A stretch of 8,435 nt of DNA from an uncultured Prevotellaceae bacterium (lineage in GTDB: Bacteria; Bacteroidota; Bacteroidia; Bacteroidales; Bacteroidaceae): NCBI GenBank assembly GCA_900315105.1, contig OMXX01000136.1, positions 1 through 8,435 of the forward strand. The letters are read 5' to 3'. The notes beneath the pieces are model-generated. The model was not told the origin of the DNA. It was given only the letters and a program-made list of their open reading frames with translations, and made no database searches. The position numbers and the translations under genes are program-made. Shown piece by piece: positions 1 through 5,989 of this stretch. Numbering within the stretch: the first letter of the stretch is position 1; every line of letters starts with the position of its first letter.

Positions 1-379
1 GGCTCACTCGAAGACGGGTATCGATATCCACCCGGGCGCTCAGATCGGCGAGTATTTCGCGATAGATCATGGTACTGGTGTGGTGATCGGAGAGACGACG
101 ATCATCGGCAATCACGTGACCTTGTATCAGGGTGTGACGCTGGGTGCCAAGAGTTTCAAGTATGATGAGCAGGGTAATATGCTGAACGTGCCGCGTCATC
201 CGATTATAGAGGATCATGTGACGGTTTATTCAAATGCTTCTATCTTAGGGCGTATCACGATTGGTCACCATTCTACGATCGGTGGTAACATCTGGCTGAC
301 GCATAGTGTGCCGCCAAACTCCAGGATCCTTCAGTCGAAGGCTGTAGATGCAGGATTTACTGATGGAGCTGGTATCTGA
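1..379 (+). CDS. cysE: Serine O-acetyltransferase, C-terminal part (5' end outside window)
   Basis: The reading frame is open from base 2 and gives about 125 residues up to a TGA at 377-379. The enzyme transfers acetyl from acetyl-CoA to L-serine, making O-acetylserine for cysteine synthesis in the cytoplasm. The visible part is a left-handed beta-helix of hexapeptide repeats: [10 protein letters not shown], then [11 protein letters not shown] with the histidine expected of the catalytic Asp-His region, then [13 protein letters not shown]. An insert with PRHPIIED carries the second conserved histidine, and further hexapeptides ([16 protein letters not shown]) follow. The tail ending in [10 protein letters not shown] lies where the family has its short C-terminal segment. 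The N-terminal helical domain is missing only because the window starts inside the gene. The family call is firm; the symbol follows from it. A strong hairpin follows 21 bases after the stop, so the gene is probably last in its transcript. Confidence 0.93.
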   Translation, partial: AHSKTGIDIHPGAQIGEYFAIDHGTGVVIGETTIIGNHVTLYQGVTLGAKSFKYDEQGNMLNVPRHPIIEDHVTVYSNASILGRITIGHHSTIGGNIWLTHSVPPNSRILQSKAVDAGFTDGAGI

Positions 380-400
380 TATAATAAGGTGTGAAGGATT

Positions 401-442
401 TAATTGGGTGAAGTGAGCATTTGTCGCTCCTTCACCCAATTA
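401..442. terminator. Strong hairpin after the acetyltransferase gene
   Basis: TAATTGGGTGAAG (401-413) pairs perfectly with CTTCACCCAATTA (430-442). After a one-base bulge, GAGC (415-418) pairs with GCTC (426-429), leaving a 7-base loop. No U-tract follows on the plus strand, so intrinsic termination is inferred from position and stem strength. The hairpin may also act as a 3'-end stabiliser. Confidence 0.65.
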
Positions 443-505
443 TGTTGCTGAGAGTTTCCTTTTTGAACGAATTTAAGGGAAATCGCAAACTTTTTGACTT
501 TTTTC

Positions 506-536
506 TTGTGAGATTCGAATTTTCTTATTATTTTTG
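506..536 (+). promoter_or_regulatory. Bacteroidetes-type promoter for the RNA gene
   Basis: TTG at 506-508 is followed 20 bases later by TATTTTTG at 529-536, an exact match to the Bacteroidetes -7 element TAnnTTTG with the expected spacing to a -33 TTG. Transcription should start near 542-545, just before the 5' arm of the closing stem of the RNA described next. The promoter lies downstream of the acetyltransferase hairpin, which supports an independent transcript. Confidence 0.7.
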
Positions 537-542
537 CAGCAT

Positions 543-816
543 CGCTCAGTTAGTCCAGCAATGGGCGGTGGGCGGTCTTATATATGAGAAAGACGTTTTC
601 GAACGTCTGTCGTTGTAGAGCACGAACTTCGCAACTTCCTAACCTACAGCAGGCAGATGGCAACGAGATGTCTGCGTGGAGCGTTTCTATATACCTTAAA
701 TATAAGATATAGTTCGTTCTGGCGTGGGCTAACTGCGTTGTCTATCCTGTGTAGGTGGGGCAATGCGAAGGCCTGTGCTCTCAGGATGGGCAGAGAACAG
801 CACCTACGCCTTTTTT
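543..816 (+). ncRNA. Stand-alone structured RNA, candidate 6S-like RNA
   Basis: A Bacteroidetes promoter and an intrinsic terminator bracket about 270 bases that hold no convincing gene but much pairing. CAGTTAGTCC (547-556) pairs with GGGCTAACTG (726-735) over 10 bp with one G-U, closing a domain of about 190 nt. Inside it are a UUCG tetraloop hairpin AGACGTT-TTCG-AACGTCT (591-608), GTTGTAG/CTACAGC (612-618 with 644-650), GCAGA/TCTGC near 654-676, and CTATAT/ATATAG (687-692 with 707-712) extended inward by CTTA/TAAG. A domain of about 190 nt closed by end-to-end pairing, free-standing and with its own promoter, is what 6S RNA looks like. The Bacteroidales-1 motif, described from this order with the same promoter type and a terminator, is the other obvious candidate. 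RNase P and tmRNA hallmarks are absent. That it is an RNA gene is well supported; its family is inference. Confidence 0.72.
749..816 (+). terminator. Intrinsic terminator of the RNA gene
   Basis: GTGTAGGTG (749-757) pairs with CACCTACGC (801-809) over 9 bp with one G-U. Directly stacked inside on the 3' side, CTGTGCTCT (773-781) pairs with AGAGAACAG (792-800) with one mismatch. Six T follow at 811-816. Stem plus U-tract is a classical Rho-independent terminator. Confidence 0.8.
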
Positions 817-893
817 ATATACTAAGGAAAGCTAAAGCTATATTTAAACCATGCTTTTTCTGTGGTGCGAAAAGGCTCAGAAAAGAAAGAAAA

Positions 894-1748
894 ATGGTTA
901 GGAAGCTTTTCTTATTCTTGGTTTTGTTCTTAGTTGCCTGTTCTGGTAATAAGCAATACTCATTGGAAGAACGGATAGACTCACTCCAAAAGGAGAATGC
1001 TCGCAAGGATAGGGATATCAATGACATGACTACATACGTTTCTCTGTTGGCAGATGGACTGGATAGTATTGCCAAGCAGGAAGATATGTTGTTCTATACA
1101 AATAAAGGTCGTGAAGGTACCATTGTGGATAAAGAGCAGCTGAGAAAGAATCTAGATATGTTTGAGGAAACCCTCAACCTGCAAAGACAACGCATTGCGC
1201 AATTAGCTGATTCTTTGAAGGCAAGAGGCGAGAAACTAAGTAATCTGTCACGCCTTGTCACATTTTTAAACCAGCAACTTGACGAGAAAAATGCTGTCAT
1301 CAATGATCTTCGTTCAGAATTGCAGAATAAGAATGTCAACATATCGCAATTACAGAAGAAGGTGACAGCATTGACGGAAGACAACACCCAATTAAACCAA
1401 AGAGTAGAAACGCAGGTTCAGGCTCTGAAAGTCCAAACAGAAATCATAAATGAGGGCTTTATAAAAATTGGAACTAAAAAGGCATTGACTGATCTGGGCA
1501 TTATTACTGGGGGATTCTTGAAGAAGAAAAAAGTAAATCTGAATGCGATAAAGCAAGACCAATTCATGCGTGTTGATATTAGGTACTTTAAGGAAATTCC
1601 ATTGAACTCCGGTGATCCTAAGATCCTGACTCAAATGCCTGCTTCCTCATATAGGATTACAAAGACTTCAAAGAACCAGTCTGTATTATATATTTTAGAC
1701 CCGACTGCATTCTGGAGTATCTCTAACTACCTAATTGTACAATTGTGA
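894..1748 (+). CDS. Coiled-coil lipoprotein, possibly Cbp1-like adhesin
   Basis: The 284-residue product starts MVRKLFLFLV and has a lipoprotein signal ending LVAC|S with Cys16 as the lipid-attachment site. The open frame continues upstream to 657, but that part overlaps the RNA gene and its terminator, so the ATG at 894 is the start. Residues 24-185 are a long charged heptad-type coiled coil. Residues about 190-284 form a compact domain (IGTKKALTDLGI, YFKEIPL, KILTQMPASSY, ILDPTAFWSISNYLIVQL). Three Asp-Ser-Leu/Ile triplets (residues 29, 57, 106) fit the Bacteroides periplasmic O-glycosylation motif. Layout and motifs recall the Cbp1 family of Bacteroides collagen-binding glycoproteins, but that match is from memory. 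The residues after Cys16 (SGNKQ) are not acidic, unlike the lipoproteins further downstream. It shares one base with the next gene (TGATG). Confidence 0.85.
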   Translation: MVRKLFLFLVLFLVACSGNKQYSLEERIDSLQKENARKDRDINDMTTYVSLLADGLDSIAKQEDMLFYTNKGREGTIVDKEQLRKNLDMFEETLNLQRQRIAQLADSLKARGEKLSNLSRLVTFLNQQLDEKNAVINDLRSELQNKNVNISQLQKKVTALTEDNTQLNQRVETQVQALKVQTEIINEGFIKIGTKKALTDLGIITGGFLKKKKVNLNAIKQDQFMRVDIRYFKEIPLNSGDPKILTQMPASSYRITKTSKNQSVLYILDPTAFWSISNYLIVQL

Positions 1749-2170
1749 TGCGAAGACTTATAGTAACTATATCATTGGTGCTTCTCTGTCTTGTAGTTTA
1801 CGGACAGAAAGTCCATACAGTGAAACAAGGTGAGACCCTTGAAAGTATAGCTTCTCTTTATCACGTTACGATTGATGACCTCAAAAGATCAAATGAAAAT
1901 ACAGAGATGCTTTTTCCGGGGCTGTTGTTGACTATTCCTCAAGACAAGAATGGACCTCAGCCCATACAGATTGAACAGGAAGAAACTCCCCAATTGGATA
2001 AGGTTGAGATGAAAGACGGTAGTTATATCGTCTGTCAGGTCATCAGTATTAGGAAAACAACATTACTAATTAAGCAAGAGGAAATCGAAGGGAATATAAG
2101 TATTCCCATTAAGAATGTTATTGAAATATTTTATGCCAATGGTAAAAAAAGGAAATTTGGAAAAAGATAA
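1748..2170 (+). CDS. Secreted LysM protein with a C-terminal beta module
   Basis: The 140-residue product has a signal peptide (residues 1-19, VVYG|Q) and one LysM domain at 22-64 (KVHTVKQGETLESIASLYHV ... GLLLTIP), the fold that binds N-acetylglucosamine in peptidoglycan. A Glu/Gln-rich linker leads to residues 85-136 (VEMKDGSYIVCQVISI ... IPIKNVIEIFYANG). This all-beta module recurs three times in the next gene. A GTG at 1745 is also possible, but the ATG at 1748 gives the clean signal peptide and the usual stop-start overlap. The next gene starts inside its 3' end. The LysM closely matches that of the gene at 2893. The product probably lies in the periplasm against the cell wall. LysM is firm; the overall role is unknown. 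Confidence 0.87.
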   Translation: MRRLIVTISLVLLCLVVYGQKVHTVKQGETLESIASLYHVTIDDLKRSNENTEMLFPGLLLTIPQDKNGPQPIQIEQEETPQLDKVEMKDGSYIVCQVISIRKTTLLIKQEEIEGNISIPIKNVIEIFYANGKKRKFGKR

Positions 2171-2879
2171 GTGGACGTTGTTACTGCTATTCTTGGTATT
2201 CTGCCCGTTATGGACTTATGCCCAGCGTGACCTTATTATACTTCGTGACGGAAGTGAGCGTAGGGTGAAGATTGTCATGGTGAAAAATGATAATACGTTA
2301 TTTGCTACAGACAAGAAGTCATCAATACAGGAGAGTATTCCCAACAAAGACATCTATATGATTAAATACGATAAACGTGGCAATGTCTTTTTTACAGAAA
2401 ATGGTGAGAGATTTTCTGGAACGGATGATGCCAAAATACCTTCCAATGCCACTGCAATCTATTTGCTTAGAGGAGAAGAAATTATAGGCTATAATGTGGA
2501 AATGGATGCTGATAAAGTATCTTTTACAAAAACAAAAAAAGAAGGTAAGGATGCTTCTACTATCAATAAATCTGACATATTCTTGATTGTATATCCTGAT
2601 GAAACAAGAGAGTTATTAAACGATTTTGCAATAATCAGGAGAATGAGGGAAGAGGCTTTGGCAGAGAAAAAGAGACAGGAAGAAGAAGCCCGTTTGGCAG
2701 AGTTGAGAAGCAGGTATCCTAAAGATGCCACCATAAAGACGGTTAAGAATGTGACAATAAATGTGAGTATTCTTTCTGAAACGGAAGAATATGTTACATA
2801 TAAGAAATTAGGCCAAAAGAATAGTCCTGTTTATCATATGAATAGGACAAATATCGAAGAATTATTGTTTAACGAATAA
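2139..2879 (+). CDS. Secreted protein of three repeated beta modules
   Basis: The 246-residue product is not from a family I can name. The ATG at 2139 gives a basic n-region and a hydrophobic stretch ending in TYA|Q (residues 12-28), a good signal peptide. An ATG at 2115 is in frame but adds eight residues deep inside the preceding gene; with 2139 the overlap is 32 bases. The mature part repeats one pattern: a hydrophobic strand, a charged turn (DGSE, RGEE), alternating strands, then a SxxDIxxIxY-like segment. Copies lie at about 30-88 (NKDIYMIKYDKRG), 105-160 (NKSDIFLIVYPDETRE) and 197-246 (NRTNIEELLF, most divergent). A charged helix rich in Glu, Lys and Arg (164-192) separates copies two and three. 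The preceding LysM protein carries a fourth copy. Probably periplasmic; function unknown. Confidence 0.8.
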   Translation: MVKKGNLEKDKWTLLLLFLVFCPLWTYAQRDLIILRDGSERRVKIVMVKNDNTLFATDKKSSIQESIPNKDIYMIKYDKRGNVFFTENGERFSGTDDAKIPSNATAIYLLRGEEIIGYNVEMDADKVSFTKTKKEGKDASTINKSDIFLIVYPDETRELLNDFAIIRRMREEALAEKKRQEEEARLAELRSRYPKDATIKTVKNVTINVSILSETEEYVTYKKLGQKNSPVYHMNRTNIEELLFNE

Positions 2880-2892
2880 AAACCAATTAGTT

Positions 2893-3699
2893 ATGAAAAG
2901 GCTATTAACAAGTATTTTGATGCTGTTGTCAGTGATGGTAATGCAGGCACAGCAAGTGGTTCACACTGTTCAGCGTGGAGAAACGTTAGAGAGTATCGCA
3001 GAAAAGTATCATGTGACAAAGGAAACCATTACACAAAACAATCCTAATGCTGCTGATGCTTTTTATGTTGGATTAAAGTTGTATATCCCTACAGCTCAGT
3101 CTGAGAATGTACCACAGAGTGTTGATCAGTCTCAAAGTGAAACAATTCAAGAACCTACACCTTCATATGGGAATAATGAGTATTCACAGAATCAACAATC
3201 TGAATATTCATACTCAAATAATTCGAATAGCTCAACAAGCACTTCTGCTTTTGATCCACAAAAGCAAGAAGGTGCGATGGATGTTCAATATCATGGCATA
3301 GATAACGGATGGGGTATCGGTGTCAGTGGAGGAGGAAGTTATTTCTTGTTTGGATATGATTACTATTTTGGGAAAAAAAGTGAAGGGATGAGTTCCAATA
3401 TGGGTATGGAGATCTATGCGGGTGGAAATTATCGTTACCATATTACTGAATATTTTTATTTGGAAGGTCGCATTTTTGCAGGATACTACCAATGGGATAC
3501 TGAATTTAATAAGGTTAAAGGTTATGGTTTAGATGATATAAAGGTGAGAGAAGCTTTTTTAGGAGTTTCGCCTCGAGCAGGATTAAGATACAAGAAAGTC
3601 GCTATTTCTGCAGGTTATAGATGGGATTGGGTGAAATTTAAATTTAAAAAAGAAAATTGTCTTGATCGTTTTAATATAGGTTTGACATTCTTTCTATAA
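2893..3699 (+). CDS. LysM domain fused to an outer-membrane beta-barrel
   Basis: The 268-residue product has a signal peptide (1-19, MQA|Q) and a LysM domain at 22-66 that closely parallels the one encoded at 1748 (VVHTVQRGETLESIAEKYHV). A low-complexity linker rich in Ser, Asn and Gln spans 67-135. Residues 137-268 alternate aromatic and glycine-rich strands (GWGIGVSGGGSYFLFGYDYY, EIYAGGNYRYH, YFYLEGRIFAGYYQW, VAISAGYRWDW) and end in strand FNIGLTFFL, whose phenylalanine-rich end is typical of outer-membrane barrels. This implies a barrel of roughly 6-8 strands tethered to peptidoglycan by LysM, a role OmpA-type proteins achieve with a different wall-binding domain. It follows the previous gene after 13 bases, so it is probably the last gene of this operon. 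LysM is firm and the barrel is likely. Confidence 0.85.
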   Translation: MKRLLTSILMLLSVMVMQAQQVVHTVQRGETLESIAEKYHVTKETITQNNPNAADAFYVGLKLYIPTAQSENVPQSVDQSQSETIQEPTPSYGNNEYSQNQQSEYSYSNNSNSSTSTSAFDPQKQEGAMDVQYHGIDNGWGIGVSGGGSYFLFGYDYYFGKKSEGMSSNMGMEIYAGGNYRYHITEYFYLEGRIFAGYYQWDTEFNKVKGYGLDDIKVREAFLGVSPRAGLRYKKVAISAGYRWDWVKFKFKKENCLDRFNIGLTFFL

Positions 3700-3731
3700 C
3701 AAGTATAATATAATGTATAACACAGATGCTC

Positions 3732-3854
3732 ATGAAAAAGATGAGAGTTTATTTGAATTGGGTTTGTATCGTAACGTTCACAATTGTAAGTGCATTTTTT
3801 ACTTCATACAGCAGTAGTGATGATTATATTAATTATTTAACAATAGATACATAA
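3732..3854 (+). pseudogene. Internally deleted lipoprotein remnant
   Basis: A 40-codon frame starts MKKMRVYLNWVCIVTF and resembles the lipoprotein signal peptide encoded at 5566, but the lipobox cysteine is replaced by tyrosine (TSYSSSDD against MSCGSDD). At DNA level CAATTGTAAGTG at 3781-3792 equals 5606-5617 in that signal-peptide region. The 3' part instead matches the END of the gene at 5158: ATGATTATAT at 3820-3829 equals 5525-5534, followed by nearly identical AACAATAGATAC and the bases up to the next ATG. A paralogue has thus lost its middle of roughly 300 bases and keeps only its two ends. The current frame ends at TAA 3852-3854, not at the ancestral TAG. Translation as a small membrane peptide is possible but unlikely to matter. 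Confidence 0.72.
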
Positions 3855-3858
3855 AATT

Positions 3859-5070
3859 ATGGAGAAAACGATTAATAATTGGTTCTGTAAATGGAACATG
3901 TTGAAAACTGGGTTGGTTGCCTTAGTTAGTGTTGGTTGTTTGTCGTGCGGAAATAATAATGATGGAGATATTAGTGATTCAGACCTAATTCAGGCTCTAC
4001 AAATAAACAAATGGATTACTAGAGATGCTTCTTCTGGTGAGGGCACTGGTAGCCATGCTTGGGTAGATCTCGAAACAACGATTCTCTATTTTACAACAAG
4101 TAATTCGGGTATCTCTTATTGGATACAAAAAGATTATGATACAGATTTGGGGAATTCTACTACCAAAGATTATTCTTTGTTTGAATATTTTGTTTCAGAT
4201 AATTCAGTTACACTTTATTTTGAAAATTCATATAATACCACTTTATATTTTCAGAGTGGCTATTTGGTCTCAGAGTCTGGTAGTACTATATATGAACCGT
4301 CACAAATGTCATCAAGTGATTATGAGTTTGTTAGATCATTGGGGCCTCAGTCTGGCACATCTGGCGGAATAACCTTTACATATGATCCACGAGCAAAGAA
4401 ACTAATAATCTCTGGAAATGGAAACATGCAGAATTATAAGGTAGGCACTCAACCCTGGGCAGACTACGATATATACTCGGTGGAAGTAGAAGAGGGTATC
4501 ACCTCAATTGGGGATAATGCTTTCTATAACATGTATATATCAGAAGTGGATTTGCCTTCTTCTCTTAAAAGGATTGGCAAACAAGCTTTTGCAAATACTC
4601 TGCTGAAAGAAGTGTATATACCTAGCAGTGTAGAGGAAGTCTGCGAAGCAGCATTTGCTGGCTGTAATTATTTAACAACTATTAATTTCGATTATGACTC
4701 GAATGAAAATAGCAGTCTTAAGATTATTGGAGATTTAGCTTTTAGTGGATGTAAGATAAAACAATACATGAGATTTCCAAATCAGCTTGAAACCATTGGA
4801 ATGATGGCGTTTAGTGGATCTTTTTCTATTGTACATCTTGGAAAAAATATTCGAAGTATTGGTTATGGTGCTTTTTCTTCTTCTGCCTCAAGAGGCTCTT
4901 TTTATATTAATCGGGAAACCCCACCATCCGAAACAAGTCTTGTATTAGGAATTAATGATGAATTGAGTAATGATATATGGAGTTTACATGTACCTGTAGG
5001 TTGTAAATCCAATTATTCTTCAAAAGAACCATGGAATAAATTCAAATACATATTTGAATACAATTTTTGA
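3859..5070 (+). CDS. Lipoprotein with lipocalin-like and BspA-type LRR domains
   Basis: The 403-residue product has a signal peptide with lipobox CLSC|G (Cys30), then an Asn/Asp-rich segment (GNNNDGDISD) that resembles the acidic surface-export signal of Bacteroidetes lipoproteins. Residues 45-160 are beta-rich with a Trp at 52 and the strand pattern of small lipocalin-like lipoproteins, as in the genes downstream. Residues 168-205 (ITFTYDPRAKKLIISGNGNM ... PWADYD) form the usual lead-in to BspA-type leucine-rich repeats (LRR_5). The repeats follow at about 207-345, with units ITSIGDNAFYN, LKRIGKQAFANT, VEEVCEAAFAGC, LKIIGDLAFSGC, LETIGMMAFSG and IRSIGYGAFSS. The C-terminus (LHVPVGCKSNYSSKEPW) is also typical. 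Such proteins bind host or bacterial partners at the surface. The 23 bases up to its ATG nearly match those before the gene at 5566. Confidence 0.88.
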   Translation: MEKTINNWFCKWNMLKTGLVALVSVGCLSCGNNNDGDISDSDLIQALQINKWITRDASSGEGTGSHAWVDLETTILYFTTSNSGISYWIQKDYDTDLGNSTTKDYSLFEYFVSDNSVTLYFENSYNTTLYFQSGYLVSESGSTIYEPSQMSSSDYEFVRSLGPQSGTSGGITFTYDPRAKKLIISGNGNMQNYKVGTQPWADYDIYSVEVEEGITSIGDNAFYNMYISEVDLPSSLKRIGKQAFANTLLKEVYIPSSVEEVCEAAFAGCNYLTTINFDYDSNENSSLKIIGDLAFSGCKIKQYMRFPNQLETIGMMAFSGSFSIVHLGKNIRSIGYGAFSSSASRGSFYINRETPPSETSLVLGINDELSNDIWSLHVPVGCKSNYSSKEPWNKFKYIFEYNF

Positions 5071-5109
5071 CAATATTGTGTTGAAAGTAAAAAAACAAAA
5101 CTATTTGTA

Positions 5110-5138
5110 TTGACATAGAATAAAAATTTTTATATAAT
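5110..5138 (+). promoter_or_regulatory. Sequence matching the sigma-70 consensus
   Basis: TTGACA at 5110-5115 and TATAAT at 5133-5138 are separated by exactly 17 bases, a perfect match to the enterobacterial sigma-70 consensus, ending 19 bases before an ATG. Bacteroidales normally use a -33/-7 promoter instead, and no good TAnnTTTG is seen here. AT-rich sequence yields TATAAT easily, so chance is a real alternative. Confidence 0.35.
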
Positions 5139-5145
5139 AATAAAA

Positions 5146-5150
5146 AAGGA
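5146..5150 (+). promoter_or_regulatory. Shine-Dalgarno-like site of the 5158 gene
   Basis: AAGGA lies 7 bases before the ATG at 5158, within an A-rich leader. Most other starts in this window lack such a purine site, as is usual in Bacteroidetes, so this one stands out and supports the chosen start. Confidence 0.45.
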
Positions 5151-5157
5151 AAAAACA

Positions 5158-5553
5158 ATGAATAAAAAGTATTTGTATTGGATGACTATCCTAATGACAA
5201 TAATTGTGAATATCACTATAATATCATGTGGTAGTAATAATGATGAACCTGAGGCAAAAAAGGTCTCTATTGTAGGCACATGGAAATATGACGATTCCAA
5301 TGGATACTGGATTATGTCTTTTAAAGGAGATGGAATGGGATATTCTATGGAGGAGAAATATTCCAAAAAGAATCCTCATACCGATAATTTCAAATGGGAA
5401 TTTGATGAGAATAGTAAAATACTTGTTTTAAACTATTATGATGATAAAACAAAGGATTATACCGATTTGGAAACATATTCTGTAATGTCTCTTACCGAAA
5501 GTGAGTTAAGGTTGCATTATGGTAATGATTATATGATTTTTATTAAACAATAG
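5158..5553 (+). CDS. Small lipocalin-like lipoprotein
   Basis: The 131-residue product has signal MNKKYLYWMTILM and lipobox IISC|G (Cys24), followed by GSNNDEPE, an acidic stretch suited to surface export. The mature part opens with SIVGTWKYDDSNGYWIMSF, the GTW strand start of lipocalin-like Bacteroidetes lipoproteins, and continues as alternating beta strands (FKWEFDENSKILVLNYY, LETYSVMSLTESELRLHY) to the C-terminus. It is a clear paralogue of the next gene: both share WMTILM, the SCGS lipobox, GTW near residue 40 and an EE-x-Y strand. The next gene starts 12 bases after its stop. Its own promoter and ribosome site are suggested just upstream. Ligand and function are unknown; the fold assignment is inferred from pattern. 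Confidence 0.82.
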   Translation: MNKKYLYWMTILMTIIVNITIISCGSNNDEPEAKKVSIVGTWKYDDSNGYWIMSFKGDGMGYSMEEKYSKKNPHTDNFKWEFDENSKILVLNYYDDKTKDYTDLETYSVMSLTESELRLHYGNDYMIFIKQ

Positions 5554-5565
5554 ATACTTAAAATT

Positions 5566-5937
5566 ATGAAAAAAACTATTAGATGGATGACTATTCTTAT
5601 GGTCGCAATTGTAAGTGTTTGTTTTATGTCGTGTGGCAGTGATGACAAGAAAGATGATCCTGCTTCAATTTATGGGACATGGAGACGAGATTTTAAGTCT
5701 GGTGGCTACGTGATGTTAAAACTAAACTCAGACGGCACCGCCATTCAAGAAGAATATTGGGATGATGATTATTGGTCTCATTCTACAGAATTCTATTATG
5801 ATGAAGATGAAAAATGCTATTACATTTATTTTTATGATGGACTTACTCCTGATTTGTGTCGTGTACAGTACTTTAACGAAACAACAATGGTTCTGACCTT
5901 TGGTGGCGAATCTAAGGAATTTAAACGAGTGAATTAG
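5566..5937 (+). CDS. Small lipocalin-like lipoprotein, paralogue of the preceding gene
   Basis: The 123-residue product has signal MKKTIRWMTILMVAIVSVCF and lipobox MSCG (Cys23), then GSDDKKDDP, a strongly acidic segment matching the surface-export type. The body starts SIYGTWRRDFKSGGYVMLKL and is rich in Tyr, Trp and acidic residues (EEYWDDDYW, FYYDEDEKCYYIYFYDG), ending with strand TTMVLTFGGESKEFKRV. The signal-peptide DNA is the closest match to the decayed copy at 3732. The bases before its ATG repeat those before the gene at 3859, so these gene borders were copied by tandem duplication. It is probably co-transcribed with the gene 12 bases upstream. Function unknown. Confidence 0.82.
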   Translation: MKKTIRWMTILMVAIVSVCFMSCGSDDKKDDPASIYGTWRRDFKSGGYVMLKLNSDGTAIQEEYWDDDYWSHSTEFYYDEDEKCYYIYFYDGLTPDLCRVQYFNETTMVLTFGGESKEFKRVN

Positions 5938-5989
5938 TTTTTCAAGTTACATTTTGAAGTTGCGCCCGACACGTATTAGGGAAATTGAA

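Noticed and set aside
541..560. tRNA-like D-arm sequence (GCTCAGTTAG)
   Set aside because: No anticodon arm, T-arm (GGTTCRA) or acceptor pairing follows; this arm pairs instead with 726-735.
421..618. 65-codon plus-strand frame after the acetyltransferase
   Set aside because: It begins within the hairpin and crosses the promoter and 5' half of the RNA gene.
814..846. Possible promoter for the lipoprotein operon (TTTA, 21 bases, TATATTTA)
   Set aside because: The -7 element differs from TAnnTTTG at the last base and the -33 element lies in the terminator U-tract; too weak to list.
657..893. N-terminal extension of the lipoprotein frame by 79 codons
   Set aside because: It overlaps the RNA gene and its terminator, and the lipoprotein signal starts only at the ATG at 894.
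5041..5070. Palindrome TTCAAATA-CA-TATTTGAA followed by ATTTTT as a terminator
   Set aside because: It is all A-T except at two pairs, lies inside the coding end of the LRR lipoprotein, and has almost no loop.
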